Of a stretch of 27,430 bases of DNA, positions 17,968 to 25,641 are shown piece after piece; position 1 is the first letter of the stretch; every line of letters begins with the position of its first letter. A program made the position numbers and the translations under genes. The stretch is from CAZVEE01 sp964625525 (GTDB taxonomy: Bacteria; Pseudomonadota; Alphaproteobacteria; JAJFIK01), in NCBI GenBank assembly GCA_964625525.1, contig CAZVEE010000044.1, forward strand, positions 1-27,430. Direction: 5' to 3'. Under the pieces are notes generated by a model. It was not told the origin of the DNA. It saw only the letters and a program-made list of their open reading frames with translations, and did not search any database.

Positions 17968-17993
17968 AAGGCGGCCTCGGGGCCGCCTTTTTT
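17968..17993 (+). terminator. Intrinsic terminator of the TonB receptor gene
   Basis: A perfect 9-bp stem (AAGGCGGCC at 17968-17976 with GGCCGCCTT at 17981-17989) and tetraloop TCGG run into six T residues (17988-17993). It lies 28 bp after the receptor stop, between convergent genes. Confidence 0.95.
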
Positions 17994-18028
17994 CATGCTT
18001 CGGATGAGGCTCAGTCAGCCGGCGCGGG

Positions 18029-18436
18029 TCAGGCAGCCGGCGCGGGAAGGGGGATCAGCCGGGTATTGGACAGCCCGGCCGTGCGATGGTGCACTGCTGC
18101 CTGATAATCTGGCCGCGCAATCATGTCGAGAAAGGCCTGGCGGCTGGGATAAAAGACCAGCACCACCGCGTCCCACTCGTCCGGGGGGCCGATCAGCGCT
18201 TTGTGCCCTGAGGCCACGGTGAGGATCCGTCCGCCTACGGCCTCAATGGTGCGCTGGGCGGTTTCGGAGTACACGCCATAGGCTTCGGCGCCCGAGCGGG
18301 CCGGTTCGCCGAGAGCCGGGTCATAGGTCGCCGTGGCAGCAAATGCCAGCAAGTTGAGCATGATCACCGGCTCCGCCAGATCCGAGGCCATGAACGCTTT
18401 CAACTGGTCCCCGGTGGGGTCGATACAGCCGCTCAT
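18029..18436 (-). CDS. DUF1330-family protein
   Basis: A 135-residue dimeric ferredoxin-like (alpha-beta barrel) protein of the DUF1330 type. The family pattern is visible: VIMLNLLAF near the N-terminus, Y-x-x-Y (YGVYSET), GG-R-I-L, the WDAVVLVFYPSRQAFLDM core and PDYQAAVHHRTAGL near the C-terminus. Function in the family is unproven. Its ATG overlaps the stop of the glutathione-transferase gene by four bases (ATGA), so the two are translationally coupled and may share a detoxification role. The downstream receptor terminator at 17968-17993 lies between the two convergent genes. Confidence 0.88.
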   Translation of the reverse strand: MSGCIDPTGDQLKAFMASDLAEPVIMLNLLAFAATATYDPALGEPARSGAEAYGVYSETAQRTIEAVGGRILTVASGHKALIGPPDEWDAVVLVFYPSRQAFLDMIARPDYQAAVHHRTAGLSNTRLIPLPAPAA

Positions 18437-19146
18437 CCTTCGTCATCCTTGCTGCCTGTTTCCACGATCGTGCGGGCATTCTTGGCGAAATCGTCTTCCG
18501 CGTCCTTGTCATCCCCGCCGCGGAGCAGCTCGCGAATATCGAAGGGGACCTTGATGCCCCGGTCCACCGCCTCGCGGGCGCCGATCTGCTTCACCCAGCG
18601 ATACAGATGTGGCAGGCCCTCCAGCGATACACCGGACCAATTGTGGGTGTGGACCCAGGACCAGTTGGCGATATCGGCAATGGAATAGTCTCCGGCCAGA
18701 TATTCATGATGCGCCAGATGGCCGTCGAGCACGGTGAAAAGGCGCTTGGTTTCGCCTTGGTAACGGTCGATAACGGGCTGGATCTTCTCAGGCCAATAGC
18801 GGAAGAACACATTGGCCTGGCCCATCATAGGGCCGACCCCGCCCATCTGAAACATCAGCCATTGGATTACTTGCGAGCGGCCTTTGGTGTCCGTCGGTAA
18901 CAGGCGGCCGGTCTTGTCCGCCAGATACATCATGATGGCGCCCGTCTCGAATATGGCAAAATCATCTGCATCGTGATCGACAATCACGGGGATGCGCCCA
19001 TTCGGGTTCATGGCCAGGAACCAGTCTTGCTTCTGGTCGTTCGCTGTCAGATCAATGGTATGGGTCTCATAAGGCAGGCCCAATTCCTCCAAAGTGATGG
19101 AGGCCTTCCAGCCATTGGGCGTAGGTGCGGTGTAGAGCGTGATCAT
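18433..19146 (-). CDS. Glutathione transferase, Nu-class / YfcG-like
   Basis: A 237-residue thioredoxin-fold transferase. The N-terminal TAPTPNGWKASITLEELGLPYE is the pattern of YfcG/YghU/Ure2-like enzymes, which act as disulfide-bond reductases or peroxidases with glutathione. NPNGRIPVIVD gives the cis-Pro glutathione-binding loop and FETGAIMMYLA the second glutathione contact. An all-helical C domain includes DYSIADIANWSW. The frame is open to 19224, but ATG 19146 starts the family-typical MITLYT and has GGAGGG about 8 nt upstream; the extension would be arginine-rich with no counterpart in the family. It sits 20 bp after another transferase gene and is coupled to the DUF1330 gene. Confidence 0.9.
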   Translation of the reverse strand: MITLYTAPTPNGWKASITLEELGLPYETHTIDLTANDQKQDWFLAMNPNGRIPVIVDHDADDFAIFETGAIMMYLADKTGRLLPTDTKGRSQVIQWLMFQMGGVGPMMGQANVFFRYWPEKIQPVIDRYQGETKRLFTVLDGHLAHHEYLAGDYSIADIANWSWVHTHNWSGVSLEGLPHLYRWVKQIGAREAVDRGIKVPFDIRELLRGGDDKDAEDDFAKNARTIVETGSKDDEG

Positions 19147-19166
19147 GGCGGCACCCTCCGGAGACC

Positions 19167-19844
19167 TTAGTCCGCGACGGCGAGGCCGAGCTTTTTCAGC
19201 TGCGTGGTCTCGTGGCGAATGCACAGCGCAAAGCTGGGGCGGGCATGGACGCGCAGCAGGAACGCGGTCAAGTTCGGATACTGGCTTGCATCCGGGGCAA
19301 AGCCAGCGTGGCGCAGATTAACGAAACTCGTCGCCACTGCGATATCGGCGATGGAGAACGCGTTGTTCACGAAGTATTCTTGGCTGCCCAGTTCCCGCTC
19401 CAGATAGTCGTAAAAGCGCGGTAAGCGCTCGCGGCAGGTTTCTTCGGCTTTGTCCAGGTCCGGCGCTTGACCCATCAGTTGGGAAACGATCACGGGGCGG
19501 AAACACCCCATGCCAATGGCCGCGGCCAGATCGCTATCGGCATATTCTTCCAGCCACATGGCGCGGCCATAGGCGTAAGGCTCGCTGGGGTAGAGCGCCG
19601 GTTCGGGCACTTTGCGCTCCAGATAAGCGCAGATGACGGAGGAGTCGGGCAGGGTGGCGTCCGCGCCTGCATCCGTGTCTTTCAGCACCGGGATCCGTTT
19701 GAGCGGGCTGATCTCCAGAAACCACTCTGGCGGGTTGAACACATTCACCTGGTCAAGCTCGTAATCAATGCCCTTTTCCGCCATCAGCACCCGTGCTTTG
19801 CGCACGAAAGGGGAGAGGGCGGAACCGTATAGGGTGATGGTCAT
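19167..19844 (-). CDS. Glutathione transferase family protein
   Basis: A 225-residue GST. The N-terminal thioredoxin-fold motif LYGSALSPFVRKARV gives the S-x-x-P-F catalytic turn, followed by SPLKRIPVL (cis-Pro loop) and LPDSSVICAYLE (glutathione gamma-glutamyl contact). The helical C domain shows the N-capping motif FSIADIAVAT. GGAGGA lies 8 nt before ATG 19844. The substrate cannot be inferred. It is 32 bp downstream of the MscS gene and 20 bp upstream of a second transferase, so MscS-GST-GST-DUF1330 looks like one transcription unit. Confidence 0.9.
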   Translation of the reverse strand: MTITLYGSALSPFVRKARVLMAEKGIDYELDQVNVFNPPEWFLEISPLKRIPVLKDTDAGADATLPDSSVICAYLERKVPEPALYPSEPYAYGRAMWLEEYADSDLAAAIGMGCFRPVIVSQLMGQAPDLDKAEETCRERLPRFYDYLERELGSQEYFVNNAFSIADIAVATSFVNLRHAGFAPDASQYPNLTAFLLRVHARPSFALCIRHETTQLKKLGLAVAD

Positions 19845-19876
19845 GGGCAGGGTCCTCCGTGTGGGGTCTTATGGGA

Positions 19877-21016
19877 TTAGGACGTGGGTGCCAGATGCAG
19901 GGTCTGGGTCGGATAGGCAAAGTCGATGCCGGCCTCAGCGAACTTGGAAAACAAGCTCAAATTGATCGCCTGCTGAATGTCCATGTATTCGTCATAGCTC
20001 GGGGACATGACGAAATAGACCGTCTCAAACATCAGGGCGGAGTCGCCATAGGCCTTGAAGTGGCAGCGGGCGAAGCGAGCCAAGCCATTCTCTTGCACGC
20101 TCTCGCGGACCATGGTCGGAATGGCTTCAAGCTGGGTGCGGGTAGTCTGGTACGTGACGCCGATATCAAACGCGATGCGCCGTTCGCTCATACGTTTGAA
20201 GTTGCAGATCTGGCCGGACAGCAAGTCGCCATTGGGCACCACGATCTGCTCGCCAGACAAGCTGCGCAATCGCGTGGTCTTCAGGCCGATGCGCTCCACC
20301 GTGCCCATGGTCGAGCCCAGCACGATGAAATCCCCCAGGACGAAGGGCTTGTCGAGGACGATGGAGATGGAGCCGAAAATGTCCTTGAACACCCCTTGCA
20401 GGGCAAAGCCGACGGCGATGCCGCCAATGCCCAGGCCCGCCAGCAGGGTGGTGACGTTCACGCCCACATTATCGAGGATCAGTAGGAAGGCGATCACGGA
20501 CAGGGTCATGATCAGCAGGGTGCGGATAATCGCCAGCGCATTGCGCAGGTCATAGCCGCCTTCGGGATCATTGGCCGCCACACCGCGCAGCACGGCCATG
20601 ACCAAATGGAAGATCCATACGGCTAATTGCACGACCACCGCAATGAGGGCGAGCGTGCCGATGCCGCTGCTGACGCGTTCGGGCAACCCGACCAAGGTGA
20701 CGGCGATTTCCAGGGCCATGATGGCAAGGAACACTGTGCCCGTCTGCGCCACCAGGTTCAGTGGCACAGCAAGGGCGGAGCCGGGTTCGGTCCCCCCGGC
20801 CCAGCGCAGGCCCAGGCGCAGCCCCATGCGGATGATGAAAAACAGGGTGAACGCCACGGCCCAGATCACGGCCACGACCCACCAGTCCGGCGTTTGCGTA
20901 AACCAGGTCACAAGATCTGCCCAAGCGGCGGCGAGGCCGGTCTCCGCCGCGCGGGCCTCGCTGGCGCTGGCGGTGGCGGTGGCGGTAAGCATGGGTTCAA
21001 GCAGGCTCCAGGTCAT
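19877..21016 (-). CDS. MscS-family mechanosensitive ion channel
   Basis: A 379-residue inner-membrane protein. An Ala/Thr-rich amphipathic N-terminus is followed by about four hydrophobic helices (near 44-66, 83-108, 117-143 and 158-182). Then comes the MscS pore helix and its kinked continuation (LLAGLGIGGIAVGFALQ, about 189-205) and the beta domain start (FKDIFGSISIVLDKPFVLGDFI). The cytoplasmic beta and alpha-beta domains include TTRLRSLSGEQIVVPN and the C-terminal vestibule. It would release solutes under hypo-osmotic membrane tension. A GGGGA-type ribosome binding site lies 8 nt upstream. It lies 93 bp downstream of the protease gene and immediately upstream of two glutathione transferases, an unusual company for an MscS gene. 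Confidence 0.92.
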   Translation of the reverse strand: MTWSLLEPMLTATATASASEARAAETGLAAAWADLVTWFTQTPDWWVVAVIWAVAFTLFFIIRMGLRLGLRWAGGTEPGSALAVPLNLVAQTGTVFLAIMALEIAVTLVGLPERVSSGIGTLALIAVVVQLAVWIFHLVMAVLRGVAANDPEGGYDLRNALAIIRTLLIMTLSVIAFLLILDNVGVNVTTLLAGLGIGGIAVGFALQGVFKDIFGSISIVLDKPFVLGDFIVLGSTMGTVERIGLKTTRLRSLSGEQIVVPNGDLLSGQICNFKRMSERRIAFDIGVTYQTTRTQLEAIPTMVRESVQENGLARFARCHFKAYGDSALMFETVYFVMSPSYDEYMDIQQAINLSLFSKFAEAGIDFAYPTQTLHLAPTS

Positions 21017-21109
21017 GCGGCAGGTCCCCTCTCGTCTGGCATTGGCTGTGCTGCTGGCAGGCTACTTGGCTTGCAGGGATCCGCAAGGGCGCAGGCCACA
21101 GGTCATCGC

Positions 21110-21886
21110 TTATTGCGCCCAGGATGCTTCGCCTGTGCGTGAGAAGGGGCTCTCCCACTGGTCCGGCGTGTTGGGGATCCGCGCCGCCAACGCCGCGATG
21201 GTCGGGGGGAGGAGGGCGGCGGTGGTGCGCGCGCCCGTGCCCCGGCGGATCGCCACATTAACGGCCAGCGCATGCACCTGCCCGTCCCGGCGCCCCAGCA
21301 GCACTGAGCCGGAGCTGCCTGGCTCGACCATGCAGGAATGGTGGAGAAGCCCGGGATCCGTGCCGAGCAGGCGGCAGGCGCTGGCATTGATGGTGGGGCG
21401 AAGGGTGCGGGCCCGCCCGAAGGCCACCACTTCCAGCGCGAATGCTTCCGGATTGCCGGGGGTGGCTGCGGTCACCACAGGCGCCGGCGCGATCTGGCGC
21501 CCTAGCGGCTCGTCCAGCCAGACCACCGCCCAGTCGGCCCGCAACTGGTCGGGATCTGTGCCCACAGGCAGGCGGTAAGCGGGACTGACATGGTGCTCCA
21601 CGGCCTTGGCGTAGAGCTGCTGGCCGGGGGCGGGATAGAGCGCGAAATGGATCAGGGGCGCGGAGAAATAGCCGTCGCCCGCGCGGGTCACCAGGCAATG
21701 GGCCGCTGTCAGGACCGCCTGCTCGCCCACCAGAACGCCCGTGCACACCGGCCCGCGCGGCGTGATGATCCGCCCGACGGGCGAGGCTTCGGCGGGCGAG
21801 GCTTCGGCGGGCAAGGCATCGTCCGCCCAGACCGGCGCCACCGGCCACACCAGCAGAAGCAGGCCGAACAAGCGTGAGATGGACAT
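21110..21886 (-). CDS. Exported trypsin-like serine protease
   Basis: A 258-residue S1-fold protease. The signal peptide (about 1-20, ending VWA) is followed by a short Ala/Glu/Pro repeat and the mature domain. The catalytic triad is visible: His63 in LTAAHC, Asp118 in ADWAVV, Ser192 in EPGSSGS. Four Cys (48, 64, 171, 185) match the two conserved disulfides near His and Ser. The GSSGS serine loop is that of the V8/glutamyl-endopeptidase-like bacterial group rather than GDSGG. There is no PDZ domain, so it is not DegP. ATG 21886 has GGAG 9 nt upstream; the longer TTG frame from 21901 does not. It follows the histidine kinase by 32 bp and may be part of, or an output of, that two-component operon. 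Confidence 0.9.
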   Translation of the reverse strand: MSISRLFGLLLLVWPVAPVWADDALPAEASPAEASPVGRIITPRGPVCTGVLVGEQAVLTAAHCLVTRAGDGYFSAPLIHFALYPAPGQQLYAKAVEHHVSPAYRLPVGTDPDQLRADWAVVWLDEPLGRQIAPAPVVTAATPGNPEAFALEVVAFGRARTLRPTINASACRLLGTDPGLLHHSCMVEPGSSGSVLLGRRDGQVHALAVNVAIRRGTGARTTAALLPPTIAALAARIPNTPDQWESPFSRTGEASWAQ

Positions 21887-21918
21887 GGCGACAGGCTCCA
21901 AAAGGGGCGGCCCAACCG

Positions 21919-23301
21919 TCAGGACGGGCGGGGTGTCGGCGCCGGGCCGGGCAGGGTCATGGTCGCTCGCAGCCCGTCCGCGCGATTGCTCAGGCTCAGC
22001 GTGCCCCCTTCACCCTCCACCAGGCCCCGGGCGATGGCAAGACCAAGCCCCAGGCCGCCCGTATCCTGGCTGCGGGATTCTTCCAGGCGCACAAAGGGCT
22101 CGAATACCTTTTCCAGGTCATTGGAGGCGATGCCCGGGCCGTCATCATCCACCGTGATGGTGTAGCCGCCGGGCGCCGTGGTCATGCTGACCCGGGCCCG
22201 CTCGCCATAGCGGACCGCGTTCTCAATCAGATTCCGCAGCGCTCGCGCCAGGGCCCCCATGCGGATGCGGGCCACTTGCCGCGCCGGGGCGCCGGTGAGG
22301 GTCACGTCGGCCCCCAAATCGGCGAAATCGGCACAGATGCTTTCTACCAATGCAGTGATGTCCGTGGGGGCGGGGGCTTCTTCCCGGCTCGTTTCGCGCA
22401 CCAATGACAGCATGCCTTCGGTCATGGAATGCAGCTCGTCCAGGATCCGTTGCATATGCTCGCGATTATCCGCGTCTTCGATAAATTCAGTGCGCAGGCG
22501 CAGGGCTGTCAGGGGCGTGCGCAGATCATGGCCGACGGCGGCCAGCATGCGCCGCTGGTGACTCATCATGCGGCTCAGGCGCCGGTTCATGCGGTTAAAG
22601 GCTGCGATGGTGGCGCGCACGTCTTCCGGCCCGCGTTCGGCAATGGGAGCGTCCGGGGCATGAACGCCCAGGCGGTCGGCGGCCCAGGCAAGCTCGCGCA
22701 GCGGCTCGGAGATCCGCCGCGACGCAAGCACCAACACCACCACCAGCACCAGTGCCGTGACCACGGTCGCCAGCACCACCGGGTGATGCCAGATGCGCGG
22801 AATCTCCAGCCCCCGCACGCGGCCGTTGAGGATCAGGCCGTCTCCAATCTCGGCGGAAAACAACAAGGTATCCCCGCGCCGAAAGGGGCGGCTGGCGTCC
22901 GCGTCCGCGCTGGGGCGCCACTGTTCAGTGCGGGGTTGAATAAAGACGATCACCACCCCCGGCGTCAGTCCGCGCGCGATCAGCCGGCGGCGCAGCAGCT
23001 CTTCCAGGTGCGGCACCCGCTGGCCCGTTGCCTCCCAGGGCGGGGTGGGGCCAAGGGTTACACGCACCCGGCGGGTGTCGAAGGAGGCCAGCAGGTCGTC
23101 ATGGACGGCCGGGTCCACATTGCGCAGCAGATGCGCCACATCCGCCATGCGATTGATGGCGAATTCATTAAACCGCATGCGGAAGCCCTGCTCGTTCGTG
23201 CGTGCGAACATGATCACCATCACCGTCTGGGTCACCACCAGCCCGGCGATGGTGAGGGCGATGAGCTGTCCGGCGAGGCTGCGGGGCAGATACTGTTTCA
23301 T
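21919..23301 (-). CDS. EnvZ-like sensor histidine kinase
   Basis: A 460-residue inner-membrane kinase. The first membrane helix is at about 12-33, followed by a periplasmic domain of about 140 residues, a second helix at about 173-193, then a HAMP-like linker (RRISEPLRELAWAAD). The H box AVGHDLRTPLTALRLR holds His258, and its G-HDLRTP form is that of the EnvZ/OmpB group. The ATPase part has NLIENAVRYG, DDDGPGIA, FEPFVRLE and GGLGLGLAI. It lies 9 bp after the OmpR-type regulator gene in the same operon. The periplasmic domain has no recognised fold, so the signal is unknown; the neighbouring protease, channel and EF-hand protein suggest an envelope or divalent-cation signal, which is inference. 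Confidence 0.93.
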   Translation of the reverse strand: MKQYLPRSLAGQLIALTIAGLVVTQTVMVIMFARTNEQGFRMRFNEFAINRMADVAHLLRNVDPAVHDDLLASFDTRRVRVTLGPTPPWEATGQRVPHLEELLRRRLIARGLTPGVVIVFIQPRTEQWRPSADADASRPFRRGDTLLFSAEIGDGLILNGRVRGLEIPRIWHHPVVLATVVTALVLVVVLVLASRRISEPLRELAWAADRLGVHAPDAPIAERGPEDVRATIAAFNRMNRRLSRMMSHQRRMLAAVGHDLRTPLTALRLRTEFIEDADNREHMQRILDELHSMTEGMLSLVRETSREEAPAPTDITALVESICADFADLGADVTLTGAPARQVARIRMGALARALRNLIENAVRYGERARVSMTTAPGGYTITVDDDGPGIASNDLEKVFEPFVRLEESRSQDTGGLGLGLAIARGLVEGEGGTLSLSNRADGLRATMTLPGPAPTPRPS

Positions 23302-23310
23302 GGGCTGGGC

Positions 23311-24042
23311 CTAAAGAGGGCGCACATCGGCGGAAAAACTGTAACCGCCACCCCAGACCGTTTTGATCAGGCGCGGTTGCTTGGGGTCTTCTTCTAACTT
23401 GCGGCGCAGGCGCGAGACTTGGTTGTCAATGCTGCGGTCAAAGGCATGGGCCTCGCGCCCTTGCGTGAGGTCCAGCAGCTGGTCCCGGCTTAGGACCATG
23501 CGCGGGTGGGTCAGAAAGGCCATCAGCAGGCGGAACTCGCCGGTACTGAGCGGTATGCTGACCATTTCTGTGCCGATCAAGGTGCGCTCGGCCACGTTCA
23601 AGGTCCATTGATCGAAGCTCAATCGCTCTTGGTCTGGCGGGCGCTTGCGCGGGGGCAGGGCGTTGGCGCGGCGCAGCACTGCTTTCACGCGGGCCAGTAA
23701 TTCTCTGGGGTTGAACGGTTTTGTGACGTAATCGTCCGCTCCCATCTCAAGGCCGATAATCCGGTCCGTGTCCTCCACCCGCGCGGTCAGGAGGATGATG
23801 GGGATGGCTGATGTCTCCACGATCGAGCGGCACAGGCTCAAGCCATCCTCGCCCGGCATCATGATATCAAGCAGCACCAGATCAACTGCCGCTCCGCGTA
23901 AGGTGCGCCGGGCGTTTGCGGCGCTGTCGCACACGGTCACGCGGTAGGAGGCATCACGCAGCAGCTTGGCGAGCGGCTCGCGGATCTCGCGGTGATCGTC
24001 CACGACCAGAATATGGCTGGCCTCTTGCGGGGTTTGGGTCAT
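23311..24042 (-). CDS. OmpR/PhoB-family response regulator
   Basis: A 243-residue regulator. The receiver has VVDDHRE acidic residues, phospho-acceptor D59 (LLDIMMPGEDG), T in LLTAR and K108 (VTKPFNPREL). The C-terminal winged helix shows the OmpR signature, with STGEFRLLMAFLTHP, the recognition helix region DRSIDNQVSRLRRKLEED and the terminal hairpin IKTVWGGGYSF. It is the first gene of an operon with the kinase. No strong ribosome binding site is seen before ATG 24042. It is divergent from the EF-hand gene, whose promoter region it probably controls together with its own. Confidence 0.94.
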   Translation of the reverse strand: MTQTPQEASHILVVDDHREIREPLAKLLRDASYRVTVCDSAANARRTLRGAAVDLVLLDIMMPGEDGLSLCRSIVETSAIPIILLTARVEDTDRIIGLEMGADDYVTKPFNPRELLARVKAVLRRANALPPRKRPPDQERLSFDQWTLNVAERTLIGTEMVSIPLSTGEFRLLMAFLTHPRMVLSRDQLLDLTQGREAHAFDRSIDNQVSRLRRKLEEDPKQPRLIKTVWGGGYSFSADVRPL

Positions 24043-24219
24043 GGCTTTGTTTTATCACGATGCTCCGGGGCAGGTTTGTGTGCATTTGTAACAAGGCGTG
24101 TCACGGCCGCTCCCGGCAGATCTGGCGACAAAATAGCGCCTGTGTGGGATCCCTGTGCGACAGGTGCGGTGTGATGTGACCGTGCCTTAGGGGCAGTCCT
24201 TTGACCACGGAGATCACTC
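24043..24219. promoter_or_regulatory. Divergent regulator / EF-hand control region with tandem half-sites
   Basis: Two TTTGT half-sites start at 24075 and 24085, exactly one helical turn (10 bp) apart. This is the usual form of an OmpR-family binding site (head-to-tail direct repeat). GGAG at 24209-24212 is the ribosome binding site of the EF-hand gene. Binding by the adjacent regulator is inferred from position and spacing. Confidence 0.35.
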
Positions 24220-24750
24220 ATGACCCATCATGCCCACACCCCATCTTCGCTTTCCCCGGCCCGTGTTCGCGGCCTGCGCTTTGGTATCTTGCTGGGTGGA
24301 TTTGCCCTGCTGGGCGCCGGCCTGTTTGCGATCTCGGCGCAGGCCGACCCGCGTGGTCCGGGGCCGCGCGGCATGGCCCTGGAGCGGTTCCAGGAGCTGG
24401 ACGCCGACGGCAATGGCCAGGTGACACAGGCGGAAATCCAAAGCCATCAGGCCAGGTTGTTGAACGATCATGACGCGGATCGCGATGGTGGCCTCTCTCT
24501 GGAGGAGTATGAATCCGTTTGGCTGGCCCAGAGCCGCAATCGCATGGTGCGCCGGTTTCAGCGTCTTGACGCCGATGGCAACGGCACGGTGACGACAGCG
24601 GAAATGGAGCGCATGGGCGAGCGCATGCTGACGCGGGCCGATCGCAACAGCGACGGCGCCATCAGCCAGGATGAGCTGCGCGGCCCGCGTGGCCGCGGCC
24701 CGGGGCGGGGTGGCTGCCAGGATGGCGAAGACGGCTCATCGACCCTGTAA
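24220..24750 (+). CDS. Exported protein with four EF-hand calcium-binding loops
   Basis: A 176-residue exported protein. The N-terminus (about 1-42) is a long signal sequence with a hydrophobic core (LRFGILLGGFALLGAGLFAI) and a SAQA cleavage site. Four canonical 12-residue EF-hand loops follow in two pairs: 61-72, 85-96, 117-128 and 141-152. All have Asp at position 1 and Glu at 12 and a Gly at 6, so all look competent for Ca2+. The C-terminus is Gly/Arg-rich with a single Cys. It is transcribed away from an OmpR/EnvZ-type pair, an arrangement seen in other proteobacteria where such pairs respond to divalent cations. A periplasmic calcium buffer or sensor is a reasonable inference. A strong terminator ends the gene. 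Confidence 0.9.
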   Translation: MTHHAHTPSSLSPARVRGLRFGILLGGFALLGAGLFAISAQADPRGPGPRGMALERFQELDADGNGQVTQAEIQSHQARLLNDHDADRDGGLSLEEYESVWLAQSRNRMVRRFQRLDADGNGTVTTAEMERMGERMLTRADRNSDGAISQDELRGPRGRGPGRGGCQDGEDGSSTL

Positions 24751-24774
24751 GCGCGGCATTAGGACCACACGTCC

Positions 24775-24813
24775 AGGCGCGGCACGCGGATTTCCGTGTG
24801 CCGCGCCTTTTGT
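24775..24813 (+). terminator. Intrinsic terminator of the EF-hand gene
   Basis: A perfect 10-bp stem (GGCGCGGCAC at 24776-24785 with GTGCCGCGCC at 24798-24807), with further pairing inside the loop, is followed by TTTTGTTT. It lies 25 bp after the stop codon. Confidence 0.92.
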
Positions 24814-24936
24814 TTGCACGGCCGCGCCTTGGCTAGACGATGGATCATTTGGCGAGTGAAAAAGACATAGGTGCACTCCGCGAATCACTTTATTGCTAGT
24901 GGCGGGTCGTAACGGAATGGAAACAGACAACGCCGC

Positions 24937-25063
24937 GTATCCACCGTCTTTCGCGGGTCCTGTTATCCACATGTCAACGTGTTTTAGCATCCCTGCATGC
25001 ACTTAGCCTAGGTTCGGCCTGTGGGTAAGTCGGGGGATACTCGGAGACGGAGTGTGTGGGTAA
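24937..25063. promoter_or_regulatory. Cluster of DnaA-box-like sequences
   Basis: A perfect consensus box TTATCCACA lies at 24963-24971. Two one-mismatch copies on the opposite strand (TGTGGGTAA) lie at 25020-25028 and 25055-25063, and a 7/9 match GTATCCACC at 24937-24945. An A-rich stretch (25061-25088) adjoins the last box. The cluster could bind DnaA as a regulatory or titration site; no usual alphaproteobacterial oriC neighbour is present. Confidence 0.3.
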
Positions 25064-25093
25064 AAATAGATCCTAAAAAGCGAAAAATGGTGT

Positions 25094-25121
25094 TTGACAG
25101 CCCCGGCAAAGTCTCTAAAAG
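25094..25121 (+). promoter_or_regulatory. Sigma-70-like promoter in the gene-free region
   Basis: A consensus -35 TTGACA (25094-25099), a 16-bp spacer and TAAAAG (25116-25121) predict a start near 25128. No protein-coding gene follows, so it would drive a non-coding RNA. Confidence 0.45.
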
Positions 25122-25127
25122 TTCATT

Positions 25128-25245
25128 CCCACACGGCGCACGCAACTGCGGTCAGGCCTTCTCGGCGATGAATTCGCCTCAGGCCGTGACGGCTGAGTGC
25201 TCCTGGCAAATCATTCAGACATGAATGACTTGCCCTCTTGTTCCA
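25128..25245 (+). ncRNA. Candidate small RNA with two long stem-loops
   Basis: Downstream of the promoter at 25094-25121 two helices follow directly. The first (25151-25190) pairs GTCA and GGCCT with AGGCC and TGAC around a single bulged base and then GGCGA with TCGCC. The second (25205-25234) pairs GGCAA with TTGCC and TCATTCA with TGAATGA across a GACA tetraloop with one mismatch. The tail CTCTTGTTCC is only weakly T-rich, so the 3' end is uncertain. The second palindrome could equally be an operator for a dimeric repressor. No known RNA family was recognised. Confidence 0.35.
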
Positions 25246-25445
25246 ATCGGGCGGCGTAAGGTCTTTCGCGCGGATGGAAGGGGAGTTCGGGAGAGCGCCT
25301 TAGCGGGTGCTAGTAACGCGTAGAAGTAGGCGGTTTATTTTCAGACTGCGATTGTTTGGCTTCGCCTGAAAAGAGATCGTCAGATGAAGAATATCGACTG
25401 AGGAGAGACTGACTTAGGTCTTACGAAAACCTCTTGTCGACACGT

Positions 25446-25641
25446 TATGTGCGACAGGTCTCGGATCGGCCACCCCACGCCAAATCCCCCCAACCGGCCT
25501 GTTTTGTCGTTCTCAACCCGGCGGCAAAACGAGAGACCACCCCAATGTCGCACATACTGCCCGGGGCAGGTAACCAACCCCTGATTACCTCCCCGGGCCC
25601 CCTCTCGCCCGGGCGCTGCCTCCGCCAAGACGCGCCCGGGC
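25446..25641. other. Nested long inverted repeats, possible structured RNA
   Basis: An 11-bp perfect inverted repeat (TATGTGCGACA at 25446-25456 with its complement at 25546-25556) is extended by GGTCTC 25457-25462 with GAGACC 25533-25538, and encloses GTTTTG 25501-25506 with CAAAAC 25525-25530. Two nucleotides on begins a hairpin at 25559-25598 (8 bp, one bulged C, then 6 bp, 11-nt loop). A third follows at 25607-25641, with a perfect 10-bp stem GCCCGGGCGC/GCGCCCGGGC. The transcribed strand cannot be decided. RNase P, tmRNA and SRP RNA hallmarks are absent. A small inverted-repeat element is an alternative. Confidence 0.4.

Noticed and set aside
24937..25063. Chromosomal replication origin
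   Set aside because: Only one box is perfect and none of the usual oriC neighbours is present; kept only as a DnaA-box cluster.
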